Source of the DNA: Ancistrus triradiatus | Lineage: Eukaryota > Chordata > Actinopteri > Siluriformes > Loricariidae | Assembly (NCBI GenBank): GCA_025084515.1 | Contig: JAJAGP010003168.1 | Coordinates: 18,200 to 82,199, forward strand | Reading direction: 5' to 3' | Length of the DNA: 64,000 bases | In this document: positions 21,938-33,960 of the stretch, one piece after another | How the letters are laid out: each line of letters begins with the position of its first letter | Numbering within the stretch: position 1 is the first letter of the stretch | The notes under the pieces: generated by a model | Seen by the model: the letters and a program-made list of their open reading frames with translations, nothing else | Told to the model about the DNA's origin: nothing | Databases searched by the model: none | Program-made: the position numbers and the translations under genes

Positions 21938-22625
21938 TATAAACATTGTTAAACATTGCCTCTTTTAGTGTAAGAAATGTACGTAACAATTGACTGGGAC
22001 CACTGACCTGAACCAGCACAAACATTTTAGTACCTTGTATTTCTGCTTATTGTTCCTCCACCAAACTTTAGACTTTGCTTTTTATAATATAATAAATAAT
22101 AAATTGTATTGGGTTTTTTGGGATGAGCCAAACAATTAATCACACAGACTCCCTTATTATGCAACGTGATTCGTTACACCAGATAATGCATTCCTGCCAC
22201 ATTTAAGTATAATGGTGGTGTCTTTTATACTGTATATCCAGCTGATTCTAGGCACTGCACATAGTTTTCTTAGTTTTGCTTGGCTCTTAGCTATTGAAGT
22301 ACAATCCATAAAGATCCAGTCGAACAATTATTTTACTGACAATGCTTCCAGGGGTGTTATGGTGTGTGCTTGGGAGTGCTTCAACTGAGGAAAGTTGATC
22401 TTTCATTCAGTGAACTTGTGTGGGCTGGCACTTGGCCTTCACTATACAATAACAAGAGCTGACTTTTTGGAAAGGCAGAATCCTCTGACAATGTTCACAT
22501 ACCTCTGGCCATAAAGTTTAACACCTGGATCAAGTGATTTTTATTTCATGTTAGAATGCAGTGACAAAAAACCCTTCTCACTGTAGTGTCATGGCAGCAT
22601 CATAAGAATTTTTAACTCGTATTAC

Positions 22626-23373
22626 CTATGTTGGGGTAGTTACTCAAAAAAAGTAATCCATTACTGATTACTCTTTACTTAACTATAATTGTAATGGGAC
22701 TACTTTACTAATTTTAAGTTACATTCTAAAACCCACACAAATATACTGAAATCAAATCTACAAATCTACACAGACACAAAATTGATAGACAATATTTTTC
22801 CATAGTTTATTTAGGAACAAATGTAGCAGTAGTAGCAACATTAGACAAGTATAAAAGTAATTTCACTACACTTGATGTTACACTTGATTTTGGGAAACCC
22901 AGCATGGGGTTCGAGTCCCTGTAATTAGTAAAGGAGGGTTTGGTTTTGTGGGTTTTAGTAGAAAACCTATGGTCACGTTGACCTAACATGCCAAAACAGA
23001 TAACTTGACTACCGCCTGGCATTCTTTTTATAGCACACGCACTGTCTGTTTGAAGAACCGTTTGGGACTCGAAAGAGTCGAATCACTAAAAAGAGCCAGA
23101 ATCGCACGTCACATTTACAGTCACATGACACGCTGCCACATGAGCTGTGCCGTCTGATGTGAGAAGACACAAATGCATGCAGACAGTAAAACAGCGTGGG
23201 AAATGTTTATGCTTTGGGTATTAAAAATAAAATTTTTATAGAAAGACTTGAGTAACGGAAGTAACTTTTTAAAGTTATGTAACTATGATGCGATTACAAA
23301 ATATTTAACTGTAATGCATTACATACATTACAAAGATTAATCACATTATTATAACACCTTACCCCCAACACTG
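22626..23373. mobile_element. Probable non-autonomous hAT-like element
   Basis: The left end has 'gttggggtagttactc' and the right end 'ttacccccaacactg', inverse of each other, in the CAGTGTTGGGGTAAC terminal style known for fish hAT-like repeats. Both ends continue with 'agtaatccattac' and 'gtaatgcattac'-type sequence. No transposase frame. Flanking target copies are only partly matched. Confidence 0.5.
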
Positions 23374-23699
23374 GTGATTACTTGTTTTAAGAGCAGTACA
23401 CATCAGGACTTAATCGATATGGTACCAGGACTGCCAAATACAAGAGATTCTGCTGAGCTTTTGGAAGTGCTTAGGTTTATGCAGTTTTTCGATTACCTTC
23501 ACTTGGCAAGGTAATTACTGCAACATCAGTACCATTATGTGTCTCTGACACCTCAGAAGTACGCTGAGTTACAACGTCAGTTGTAATTATGCTCTAATAT
23601 AAAAGAGCATGGGAAGTGATCTAATTTATTCAACAGACACAGGAGCTATGCCATCATGCTATCAGAACTATTCAAATCGTATTGTATGACAGATGAAAC

Positions 23700-24010
23700 C
23701 TGTTGGAATCATTCATTAATTCATTCATTTTCATACTTGCTTAAATCCAAGTCAGGGTGACAGAGAGCCAAAGCCTAACCATCAGCACAGAGCACAAGGT
23801 GGGAACCCACCCTAGACAGGGTGCCACACACACGCTCATTCATTCACACTAAAATGTTGTAGAGACGCCAAATGACCTAACGCATCTTTTTAATGTGGGA
23901 GGAAACCGGAGGAAACAAATGCACATACAGGGAGAATATGCAAACTCCACACAGGCAGAGTCTGGACAGGAAATCTAACCATTCCAGGAGCTGTGAGGTG
24001 TCCACTATGC
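23700..24010 (-). mobile_element. tRNA-derived SINE-like repeat
   Basis: Minus orientation copy of the repeat seen at 44470 and 54690: 'gtgggaggaaaccggagga', 'tatgcaaactccacacagg' and the head near 24000. A further related block (23720-23850, 'gggtgacagagagcc ... cctagacagggtgcc') lies on its right in element order. Confidence 0.6.
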
Positions 24011-25163
24011 TGCCCGCTGTTGGAAAAAAGTGTACAGAGGAGACTAAACATTATGACCACTTGCAAACAGTATAACTAATAACATATATCATCATACAGT
24101 CATGCATCTCAAAGTTTGGAATATATTACATGGAAAGAAAACTATTGGTTCTCATAGTCAGTGTGTTGGCCAGACGACTGGGTCAGAGCATCTTCAAAGG
24201 CTTGTGGGGTACTGCCAGTCAGCAGTGTTGAGTACCTACTGACAGTGGTCCAAGGAGGGAAACCATTAACTGGTGACAGAGTTTTTGGCACACTAAAAAG
24301 GACACTGCAGCACACTTCATAGAATCTTTTAAAATCCTGAGGAATCATGAGGAATATGTCAAAAATCACAGTGCATTGCCCCTTTCTGTGTTTTGGGCTA
24401 CAAATTGAAGTACTGACCATGCTAACCTCTATCCACCATCTAAAGTACTCAGAATGAGTATGCATATGTTGAAACTGGATTTTGGAGAAGTTGAAGAAGG
24501 ATGTCTGGTTTAATGAGTTCTGTTTTGTTTAGGTCCCATGCTGCAATGGGTACTTGTAATATTTTTACGGGGAAAGTGGGGCTGTGTGGCTATAATTGAA
24601 AATATTGTTGCAGGTCTTGGTGTACTCAGCTGTTCATTTCTAGAATGTTTAGCTCAAATATTGATTCGTGCAGGTGCCTAAATTTCCGTGATCGTCTGGG
24701 AACAAACAAAGGCGTATGGATAATTAACGGGGACAGTTATCAAAACATAGCATGTGTATTGTGGAAACAAAGCTCTACCACTTTTGAAAAGTTTTCTATC
24801 ACATAAGTGCAACATTTCCAAGGAAATGTCTTTGAAGAATGCAGTGGTGCTTGGAAGTTTGTGAACTCTTTAGAATTTTCTATATTTCGGCATAAATATG
24901 ACCTTAAACGTCATCAGATTTTCACACAAGTCCTAAAAGTAGATAAAGAAAACCCAGTTAATCAAATGAGACAAAAATATTATATTTGGTCATATATTTA
25001 TTGAGGAAAATGAGCCAATATTACATATTAGTGAGTGGCAAAAGTATGTGAACCTCTAGGAGTAGCAGTTAATTTGATGGTGAAATTAGAGTCACGTGTT
25101 TTTAGTCAATGTGATGACACTCAGGTGTGAGTGGACACCCTGTTTTATGTAAAGAACAGGGAT

Positions 25164-25315
25164 TTACATTTACATTTACAGCATTTAGCAGATGCCCTTA
25201 TCCAGAGCAACTTACAATTGATACAATCTCACAAACCAAGCAAGCTTGGCAGAGGTGGGATTTGAACACTGGACCTTTTTGGTCCATAGTCTAGTACCTT
25301 AACTGCTAGTCCCAT
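25164..25315 (-). mobile_element. tRNA-derived SINE nested in a Tc1 leader
   Basis: Shortened copy of the 13128-13327 SINE with the middle deleted, inserted into 'aacagggat|ctatcaa' of the Tc1 leader (compare 21446). The direct repeat GGGAT flanks it at 25159-25163 and 25316-25320. Confidence 0.8.
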
Positions 25316-25363
25316 GGGATCTATCAACGTCTGCTCTTCATAACACGTTTGTGGAAGTGTATC

Positions 25364-26310
25364 ATGGCACGAACAAAGGAGATTTCTGAGGACCTCAGAA
25401 AAAGAGTTCATGATGCTCATCAGGGTGGAAAAGATAGCAAAACCATCTCTAAAGAGTTTGGACTCCACCAATCCACAGTCAGACAGATTGTGTACAAATG
25501 GAGGAAATTCAAGACCATTGATACCCTCCACAGGAGTGGTTGACCAACAAAGATCACTCCAAGAGCAAAGCGTGTAATAGTTGGCGAGGTCACAAGGGTA
25601 ACTTCTAAGGAACTGAAGGCCTCTCTCACATTGGCTAATGTTAATGTTCATGAGTCCACCATCAGAAGAACACTGAACAACAACGGTGTGCATGGCAGGG
25701 TTACAAGGAGAAAGTCACTCCACTCCAAAAAGAACATTGCTGCTCATCTGCAGTTTGATAAACATCATGTGGACAAGCCAGAAATCTATTGGAAGAATGT
25801 TTTTTTGGATGGATGACACCAAAATATAGCTTTTTGGTTTAAAAGGAAAGCGTTATGTTTGAAGAAAGGAAAACAGTGCATTCCAGCATAAGAACCTTAT
25901 CCCATCTGTGAAACATTGTGGTGGTAGTATCATAGTTTGTGCCTGTTTTGCTGCATCTATGGCTTTCCATACTTGATGGAACAATGAATTTTGAATTATA
26001 TCAGATACTTCTAAAGAAAAATGTCAGGACAACTGTCCATGAACTGAATCTCAAGAGAAGGTGGGTCATGCAGCAAGACAACGACCCTAAAGCACCACAA
26101 GTCATTCTACCAAAGAATGGTTTTAAGAAGAATAAAGTTAATGTTTTGGAATGGCCAAGTCAAAGTCCTGACCTTAATCCAATCGAAATGTTGTGGAAGG
26201 ACCAGACGTGAGCAGTTAATGTGAGGAAACCCACAAACATCCCAGAGCTGAAACTGTTCTGTATGGAGGAATGGGCTAAAATTCCTCCAAGCCGGTGTGC
26301 AGGACTACTG
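25364..26310 (+). pseudogene. Tc1-like transposase, inactive
   Basis: It starts MARTKEISEDLRKRVHDAHQ with an intact HTH region, has a stop at 25541, resumes in another frame at 25631 through EIYWKNVFLDG, has further stops, then continues from 25939 with LKRRWVMQQDNDPKAPQ and SPDLNPIEMLWKD. The first catalytic motif TDET is altered to DG-stop, so this copy could not be active. Confidence 0.88.
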
Positions 26311-26338
26311 AAATTGGCTTTTGCACTTTTGCAGAAGT

Positions 26339-26503
26339 TGAACAGGGTGAAAAGGCTGAGATATGCTAAAGCTCTCGAATATTGGAATGCAGGTCAGTGG
26401 AAAAGAGTGTTATGGAGTGTCTGTAAGGTTAATTATGCTATTGCAAAACATGCTATTGCTAAAACAACAAAAAATGGTCACCTAAGACTTTTGCACAGTG
26501 CTG
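26339..26503 (+). mobile_element. Fragment of a second Tc1 family joined to its own terminal repeat
   Basis: The stretch KRLRYAKALEYW ... GQWKRVLWS (26350-26420) is the pre-catalytic part of a different Tc1 transposase, ending before the first Asp. It runs after about 70 bases into a right terminal repeat 'cctaagacttttgcacagtgctg' at 26481-26503 followed by TA, so most of the catalytic domain is deleted. Confidence 0.65.
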
Positions 26504-26509
26504 TACCTC

Positions 26510-27136
26510 ATCTTACCAAAGCTGGAACCCTTTTTGTTTATCCAGAAAAAGCTAAATGGCTGAGAGAGAATGTCTTTATGATTATGCTGAGTGGAATCTA
26601 TGATTATTACCACAGCTCATTGTGTGTTATGGTCATTATGGCAGTGCAAGAATATCATTAACATATGGCAAGAGTGGGCAGATGCAAATTATTGAAAATT
26701 ATGATTTGTCCATGTTGATGGGAAGCAACACAAGGATATGCTCTCACATTAGTGAGAGTTAATTAAACTGCGTTAGTGCCTGTGTACTGAAATTGGAACG
26801 ATTATTGGTTATGTTTATAGAACAGAATAGTAGTGCTGACAGTTTGTTGTTTTAAACCCCATAGACAGACAAACTGTAAAACACATGCTTTATAAAGTGA
26901 ACTCCATACAGAAGACATAGACCCAACTGGAACTGTAGAGCCACATGAATTTTTGCTCAATATTTGCTCAAAGGCACAAAAGGGAGAACATCTTTTCTGC
27001 ATAATTAGATTGCAGTATAAATACACTTTGCAGGATATAGTGTTTGTAAATTGTGTTTCGGGTATTTTGAAATCCAGTTCTTTGAAGTTCAAAACCTATA
27101 TGCAGTACAGAAAGAGCATGACTTAAATGATTGTGC
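26510..27136. other. No gene recognised
   Basis: AT-rich sequence without exon-like or repeat structure that I can identify. Confidence 0.45.
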
Positions 27137-27143
27137 AAGATTG

Positions 27144-27327
27144 TGGTGGCCTAGCGGTTAAGGTACTGGACTATGGACCAGAAGGTCTGGGGTTCAAATC
27201 CTGCCTCTGCCAAGCTGCCAGTGTTGGGTCCTTGACCAAGGCCCATAGCCCACAATTGCTTGGATTGTAAGACTGTATAAGTTGTAAGTCGCTCTGGATA
27301 AGAGCGTCTGCTAAATGCTGTAAATGT
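27144..27327 (+). mobile_element. tRNA-derived SINE, full length with target duplication
   Basis: The head TGGTGGCCTAGCGGTTAAGG gives an A-box and GGTTCAAATCC at about 27191 a B-box, so pol III promoter elements are retained. The body ends in 'gtcgctctggataagagcg ... taaatgctgtaaatgt'. The 7-bp direct repeat AAGATTG flanks it at 27137-27143 and 27328-27334. Confidence 0.88.
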
Positions 27328-27334
27328 AAGATTG

Positions 27335-28750
27335 GTATTGGCATTTTAATTCATATAGCAGGTAAGAACATTGCTGTGCATTGAAGAGGTTTAGGTTATG
27401 ACCCATATTTTACCTCTTCGCAATCAATGACTATTGCAAGAACAGAGCATGAGTCATCACTTTCTGTTATAGAGAATGACTGATTACAGAAGGAATGGCT
27501 CTGTCATATCTTAGATGTACCTTAGGCAAGCAGCAGCACTGGGCCATCCTGTCTTGTACACTATTCTGGATGTGTGCAGCCAACAAGTATATATAGGAGG
27601 ACTTGGTGCTGACCGGACTTGGTCTCATCAATGTTTATTTTCTTCAATGTTGACTTCCTTCCATGGTCACAGGCCCAGCAGAGGTCACTGTTACAGCACT
27701 AGGAGATTACCCAACTGCCTCTCTCCCTCAGGAACAGACAATTGTGTCGGCATGTGATGTTTGAGCAGGCCAGAAGGCACAATCATGGTTAGGACCCAGG
27801 GTCCCATGGCAGTGAGAAATCATATTAAACAACTGCACCACCCAAGCACCAAAGCACATAGAGATGAGGGTCACAGCCAGTCTCATAGCCTATTCCAGAA
27901 TTTACTGGGTGCTGGCAGGTACACCCTAGACAGGGTACAAGTCCCTTGCAGGGTCTCGTAAGTGTACCACCCAGCCTTGACACTGCAAGCCCAGGCTAGG
28001 GTTCAAATCCAGGTTCTCAGGAACTGATGCTTCTGCAAACCATCGGAAATCTATAAATAAGGTCATCAGTCTGTAATGGACAAACATGGAAAAGTTATAG
28101 GAGATTTATTTGTGTATTTAAAAATATAAAGGCATGACTGGAAACTTCCTATTTAGGAAGCCATTACTCCTGTAATTGCTTTCAGCTCATCATGTTTAGG
28201 CTAAATGCTATGTGGTTATTATAGAACCATTTGTTTTAGCACAGTTATTCCGTTCAAATAAAGTACATTGTCTTTCCTCGGGTTGCAAGGTTTAATTTGC
28301 TTTAACATTCAGTTTCAACTATGGGTTTAAAATGGAAAAATGAAACAGATCATAGAATAAACATTATTTAGTCTATTGTTGTTGTTGTGAGATGAAAGCC
28401 ATTAGATGCGTCAGAATACCAAGAAACTGAAGGTTAATATACGAAGGTGTCCAATACAGAGAGAGAAGATAACAAACTTAAACAACAAACTTCATGATAG
28501 AAAAGAAACACAAGACGGCCAACTTACAGTGGGCTGACAATACCAATTTCATATAACAAAAAAGTTTAGAGATGCTCATATTAACCTTGTAATAAGATTT
28601 TCAAGAAAAAAAGACAACTACAAAATTAGAAAATGTTAATATGTGAAAAATACATTTAAATAAAAAGATGCTTTTGTGTATTGATTGATAGATTTATGCA
28701 GTAAGTACATAATATTTATTTTTAGAAAGAAATTTAAAGGAAAATATGAA
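27335..28750. other. No gene recognised
   Basis: Chance frames only. 27840-27970 ('agatgagggtcacagcc ... cctagacagggtac') resembles the block beside the SINE-like repeat at 23750-23830 and may be an old copy. Confidence 0.4.
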
Positions 28751-28759
28751 AGGAAATAC

Positions 28760-28800
28760 TGTGGGGGTCAAAAGTCTGAGACCACCAGTAAAATGCTTAT
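28760..28800 (+). repeat. Single Tc1-type terminal repeat
   Basis: 'gggggtcaaaagtctgagacc' after TACTGT is a Tc1-style left end; the following 150 bases may be leader. No right end or transposase was found. Confidence 0.45.
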
Positions 28801-29444
28801 ATACTGTATTTAACATTTTTCTCATTTTCTCTCAGTTTAAAGTGATCTAACACTTCTAGACCTCACTGACTTCTGCACACTGTTAAACTTTCTAAGAAAT
28901 TTGCCTGAATAGAAAGACTAAAGAGTTAGGTATGCAATGTCAGGTAGACTTAATGATCTATAATAAAGACTTGGAGTCCTGTACCATAAAACATAGTATG
29001 TTCATATCACATAATACCAGGCGCACATGACGATAGGTAGGGGGCTGGCAATGGAATGTAAGTATTGCTGTATGTCTGTAGATACAGTGGCACAAATAAC
29101 CCCCCCCCCCCACACACACACACTTACACGCATACACACACACCCACCCACCTAAAGACACAGAGTGACCAAGTGACCAAATCACATGGACTAACTGCAT
29201 GCCAGAAATGTTACTGACAAACCTGCTAACTTTTAGCTGACTTGCTATTACAGATGAATGAACACAAACTGGTAGTGTTACCAAATGTTCCACAACATTA
29301 GAATGCTCTCACATTTTACATGGTAGGGACACCTAGGAAAATGGCTTTTTTAAAAAACAAAAACTGTAACTTGTGTATGTATGTGTAGCATTGATTGGCT
29401 ACAGTGATCATTATATCAGTGGAAGGTTCCCACAATGAGAGAGG

Positions 29445-29448
<4 letters not shown>

Positions 29449-29508
<60 letters not shown>
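29449..29508. repeat. (TG)n microsatellite
   Basis: About 30 perfect units. Confidence 0.95.
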
Positions 29509-29510
<2 letters not shown>

Positions 29511-29857
29511 ATTTACTTTTCACCACAGTGTGGTGCTCTCTCCTCAGCTTTTTGAGACCTGCCGGTTAAAATAAGAAGTGGAATGTAGTTCAGATCGATG
29601 GTACTCATTTAAAAGCATACAGCTGGCTAGTGCTTGTCCCCTGAATCACTCCTCCGAGACCGGAGTCTTTCACTGAGTGTTATGCTGTGATTTCTCAAAC
29701 ATAACAAGGCCAAACTTCACATGCAGGCTCCTGACATTACAAGGTCTTCTGTTGTATCAGTGAGGAACAGGAATCATTTTACCTATCCTTTGAAGTACCT
29801 CCACTACCTCTGTGTCGTAATTGTTGTCCAAATTAGCAATTCTGGTTGTGGCTGTTT

Positions 29858-29948
29858 CTGTATAGATATATTGTTTTCTCTCTCTCATAAATAAATTGAC
29901 AAAGAATTTAGCAATTTATTTATGACCGAGAGAACAATGTCTATACAG
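29858..29948. repeat. Palindrome: 40-bp arms, 13-bp loop
   Basis: 29858-29898 and 29912-29948 are near-perfect inverted copies (CTGTATAGA...TTCTCTC...CATAAATAAATTG), separated by ACAAAGAATTTAG. No coding context. Could be a minimal MITE or a fold-back. Confidence 0.85.
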
Positions 29949-30529
29949 CAAATATTTACACTAAAGAAAGAAAGCTAAATTAACCTAAACTAAACCATCG
30001 TCTGAATACTACAATCGAACCCAGAGTCAAACCAATCCAACATACCTAATTCTGGGAAATGCTTCAGATGGCAAATAATAAGACAGCTGTAGCCTATTTC
30101 CATAATTTATTGTGGGTAAAGATCCTAAGTCTCTCCTGCGTATTTAAAACCATACCTACTTTCAATTATGTCAGCACAATCAGGCACAAAGACTTCCATG
30201 TTCACTCAACATGCATTACTTCACTGACTAGTAAAATGTTCAAATGTACATGTAAGCTTTGAATATAATAACAAGTAACTATAGGTTACTCACTGGTAAG
30301 AGGAAAGTGAAGGGTGAAGGTAGAGGCAAAAATGGACAGGCATCTACATCTACTACCCTGCACTAATGCTCTAATATTAATAATAATTTGATGCTAGACT
30401 GAGTTTTCAGGTAACCTTCAGTATAATACGAGTTAGTAGGTTAGGGTATTAAAATACCTCATACATTATAAGGGGAATCCAAATAATGGGAGGGTTTTTT
30501 TTATTAATTAATTAATTATTTGTTTGTAA

Positions 30530-31255
30530 TTCTAACAAATCACCCGAACAGTGAGCAGGAATCGGTGCAGGTTTTTAATGAATAACCAAAAGATACACAG
30601 GTAACTGATAGGCAAACCAAAACCCGAAAAACAACAAGCTAAAGAACACAACCGAGGAAAACACAGGGAACCAAGATATAAACAAACACCAAGCCGACTA
30701 CACTAAGGAACCACCTGCTAATGCTAAGAGCAGTGGAGCACAGGGATAAACATATAAACCAGGAGAAAAGGTCAGAGGAAGTCCTCAACAGGCGAAGAGG
30801 TGAAACCTGAGCGACATCCACCACGGATGACGGAGCAAAACCTGGACATAATCCTTACTGGAAAATAGAGTGAAGCTGCAATTAAATCACACAGATACAC
30901 AGAGCACAACCTGGACATAATCCCCTCAGAAACAAAGAGCAAAAACCAAAGCATAATCCATGAAAGGTAATGGACAAAAAAACAAACGCACTCGTTACAC
31001 TCAGGCACTGCCAAGCTAACACCTTGCAACCTGCGTCTCCCACCGCTGAGTTCATATGCAGTGTAAACCGGCTGTTTTCAAAAACTAATCCGGGTCCGGG
31101 ACCATCCGGCATCCCGCATTGGTTGGTGGGACCCATGTGACCCATTGTGGGCCATGGTTCGCTTCGCCCACAGTGCCGAGCATGCGAAGCATGACATATC
31201 CCCTCCCAAGGAGTCTGCAACGGAGTCAGGATGACTCCAAGAGCCCCTCCCGGTG
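30530..31255 (-). mobile_element. Probable LTR-type remnant
   Basis: 'gtgagcaggaatcggtgcaggtttttaatgaa' followed by an A-rich stretch is like the fish LTR end at 16130. From about 31080 the GC content rises ('catatcccctcccaaggagtc'). No paired LTR is visible and no open frame is convincing. Confidence 0.3.
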
Positions 31256-31329
31256 CCTCTGGCGGTTTCTTACTGGGGCAACACCTGGGGTGGGGTGGGG
31301 TGGGGCTGATTTAGAAATGGAAGTCGCCC

Positions 31330-31690
31330 TCATGACTGACTCTGGAACATAAATCCCCCTCGCAGCTGACTGAAACAGAAATCATCGTCACTGGCACGGG
31401 GACAGAAGTCGTCGTCACCGTAACAGGCACAGAAGTGAACGTCACCTTGATGACTGACTCTAGGACAGGCGCCGAGTTGACGGGCTCTGAGACGTACGTC
31501 GTCTAGACAGTCAGGCATAGTCTGAACGGTCATTGTCTGGCTGGTCTTTGTGATGGGCGTCGTCTGGATGGTCTCTGGAGCAGACGTGCTCTGGACGGTC
31601 TCTGTGACAGGCATCCTCTGGACTGTCTCTGGAGCCGACGTGTGCAGGGCAGGTACAGATGTCCTTGGGATAGGCACTGGGACAGATTCC
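31330..31690. repeat. Diverged GTC-rich minisatellite
   Basis: Irregular units of about 30-36 bases around 'gacggtctctggagcagacgt' repeat six or more times and leave frames open on both strands (31550-31780 +, 31330-31677 -). Its right edge abuts the truncated LTR at 31697. It may be the internal repeat region of a preceding LTR element. Confidence 0.6.
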
Positions 31691-31696
31691 TTCGGG

Positions 31697-31877
31697 AACT
31701 ACGCTTCTATTATATTATTTTGTTATTTGTTTATTATATCTTCAGTTTGTTTTCCTTTTATTTATTTAGTTTTATTTTAGTTATAAAAACCATCTGGAGC
31801 TACCTGCACTTGGGTCCCAACCAATTTATATTTTTGTTTATACAGTTTGTCATTGCTTTTTATGGCGAACCATAACA
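31697..31877 (+). repeat. Truncated 5' LTR
   Basis: Only the 3' quarter of the LTR is present, including a TATAAAAACC motif at 31781; the left part has been replaced by minisatellite sequence. Confidence 0.7.
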
Positions 31878-32159
31878 GAATGCAGCGACCAGTAAAGGGA
31901 CCCAGTGTTAGCTCCTGGACCTCCAATTTAGAGGTCCCCAGTTTCCGCGGTTGTCGGGTTTGTTTACCCTAGGTCTCGGCTGGCCTTTGGGGGGGGGCCA
32001 TTCTGTGACTACGGCTGAGTCACAGACCCTTTTTCCATCTGGACCCTACCAAATTGCCCAGCCCTCGCCGTTGTAACCGTCGGCGTCCTTCTGGGGTTCA
32101 GGTAGTTCTGGATGTGCCCACTGTCTACCTGGACCCCCAGCCACTTATTCCTGCCCCGG

Positions 32160-32393
32160 AACCAACCAGCATTTTTTAACATCCTGCAAAGTTCCCGGGG
32201 GGTTCAGGAATATGTGGCTGAATTCATTGCCCTGGCTGAGGTAAGTGGCTTGCATGGACCGTCCCTCATTGAGCCATTTAGATTAGGTCTCAATGAGGAT
32301 GTGGACATCGAGCTGTGCTTCCTTCCACCCACCTCTTCCCTTGACAACCTGTTCGAGCTGGCCAGGTTGGTGGAGATCCGAACAGCATGCTAG
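32160..32393 (+). pseudogene. Gypsy-like gag fragment
   Basis: The reading SVQEYVAEFIALAEVSG, then EPFRLGLNEDVDIELCF, resembles the central capsid region of Ty3/Gypsy gag (xVxEYxxEFxxLA ... FxxGLxxxL). The N-terminal part and any zinc knuckle are absent. Retained length is about 75 residues. Confidence 0.6.
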
Positions 32394-32439
32394 GAAGAGG
32401 ACGGGCCTCGTTTCCAACAGCTCGAGTCCACCCGGTCTC

Positions 32440-33190
32440 ATGCCTGGGCCCCGCATCTGAGCAATTAAGCACCATGTCGGGGTATTTAGCACCGCCTAGT
32501 TCCGTTCAAGAGCACGCCGTACCCGTAAGCTCTGAAGATGAGCATGTAGCGCCCCCTAGATCTGAACCAGGGCTCGCCACGCTCTGAGCTTATGAGCTTG
32601 CCACGTACCAGAGCTTGCCACACCTCTAAGCTCTATAATAGAGCACTCATCACCGTCTAGCTCTGAACCCAAGCAATTAAGCTCCGTTCCAGACTTTGCC
32701 AAGCTCACACGCCCCGCATCTGAGGAAATAAGCTCCATGCCTGGGCATATACAGCCCCCTGGTTCCATACCTGGACTCACCGCGCTCACAAGCCCGCATC
32801 TGAGCAGGTAAGCTCCATGCCTGGGTATTTAGCGCCGCCTGGCCCCGTACTCTACGTCGAGCACCCTGCGCCTCTAAGCCCCGCATGTGAGCAGGTAAGC
32901 TCCATGCTTGGGCATTTAGCGCCACCTACTGCCACTGTAGAGCACGCCGCGGTCGTCCCTGTGCCACCATTGCGGCCGTGGCTGTGTTCTTCTGTCCGCC
33001 TGGCCAGACGCCTCGTGCCCACCTCTCTTGGGGATCTCGCTGGGCCGAGTTTTGCCCCTGAGCCACCAGCGTTGAGCTCCACCCTTGAGCCGTCAAGCTC
33101 CGCCCCTAAGCCACCAGCGCCGAGCCCTGCCCTTTAGCCACTGAGCTCTGCTCCTGAGTCGCTGGGTTCCTCTCCCCAGCCGCCGGCACT
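32440..33190 (+). repeat. GC-rich coding-type tandem repeats
   Basis: Imperfect units of roughly 45-60 bases with 'gagcaggtaagctccatgcctgggtatttagcgccgcct' type sequence; translation gives repeated SSMPGYLAPP and PPSSE-like peptides. Frames on both strands are partly open. The array occupies the place where pol would be. Confidence 0.65.
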
Positions 33191-33363
33191 CACAATTTTG
33201 CCCTTGAGCCGGACAGGTTGGTCTCTGAGCCCAGACTGGGAGTTGGTCCAGCCATGACTTGCCCTACCCTCCTCTTCAGCCCCTTTTTCAAGGCCTTTTC
33301 AGCCTACTGGTGCCTCTCTGTGTGGCTAGGGGAGGGGTTTGTTGCGCTTAGGGGCATTGAGAC

Positions 33364-33960
33364 TGTCAGGGATCACTCTCTAGCCACTAATGGCCAGGAG
33401 TTATCCCGGTTTGGCGGCATGAGCTGCAGCAGTGCGATCGCGCATAGGGTAGGGTCAGTTTTTGTTTTATTTTCTTTTACTTTTACCGAGCTGCTCTGGC
33501 AGTTCTGAGCCCCCGCTGTCTCTCTCATGCCCCCCCCCCCTCGCCGCGATCGGGCGAATTAAGTCCCTGATCACGCGTAGAAGAGGACGTTCATCATTGT
33601 TCATTTCCCCGCAACCGTGTCACAATCCCGCGGGCGCTTTTAGACATGGCTTGAGAGGCATGCTTTCGCAGAAGCTCCGGTCAGGCTTTTGCGCACTGTG
33701 CAGGCATGGGACCTGAAGCGCCGGTTGCGCACTGGAGGCACAGCGTAAGCGCGCTCGGAATAGTGGCGCAGTACGCTTACGGCGTGCATTTTCATTTATT
33801 TAGTTTTATTTGTTTATTATATCTTCGGTTTGTTTTCCTTTTATTTATTTAGTTTTATTTGGGTTATAAAAACCATCTGGAGTTAACTGCACTTGGGTCC
33901 CAACCAATTTATATTTTTGTTTATATGGTTGGTCATTGTTTTTTATGGCGAGACGTAACA
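33364..33960 (+). repeat. 3' LTR, 597 bases
   Basis: It starts TGTCAGGGATCAC after a G-rich polypurine tract and ends GAGACGTAACA. A TATAAAAACC box is at 33865. The first 400 bases are GC-rich, the last 170 AT-rich. Confidence 0.7.

Larger units (their letters stand above)
24842..26338 (+). mobile_element. Tc1-like transposon, nearly full, 3' end lost
   Basis: The left terminal repeat CAGTGGTGCTTGGAAGTTTG and subterminal sequence match 21169 onward. The coding body runs to about 26310. The right terminal repeat is missing: at 26339 the sequence switches to a different Tc1 family. A SINE interrupts the leader at 25164-25315. Confidence 0.85.
31697..33960 (+). mobile_element. LTR retrotransposon with gag remnant and minisatellite, no pol
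   Basis: The last 165 bases before 31877 and before 33960 are about 90 percent alike (both contain 'ataaaaaccatctggag' and end TAACA), defining a truncated 5' LTR and a full 3' LTR. Between them lie a gag remnant (32160-32393), a coding-type tandem repeat region (32440-33190) and a purine-rich tract (33330-33355). No reverse transcriptase, protease or integrase motif appears in any frame. Confidence 0.75.

Noticed and set aside
32852..33137. CpG-rich GC block as a gene promoter (CpG island)
   Set aside because: The GC richness follows the repeat array and LTR of a retrotransposon, with no adjacent host exon.
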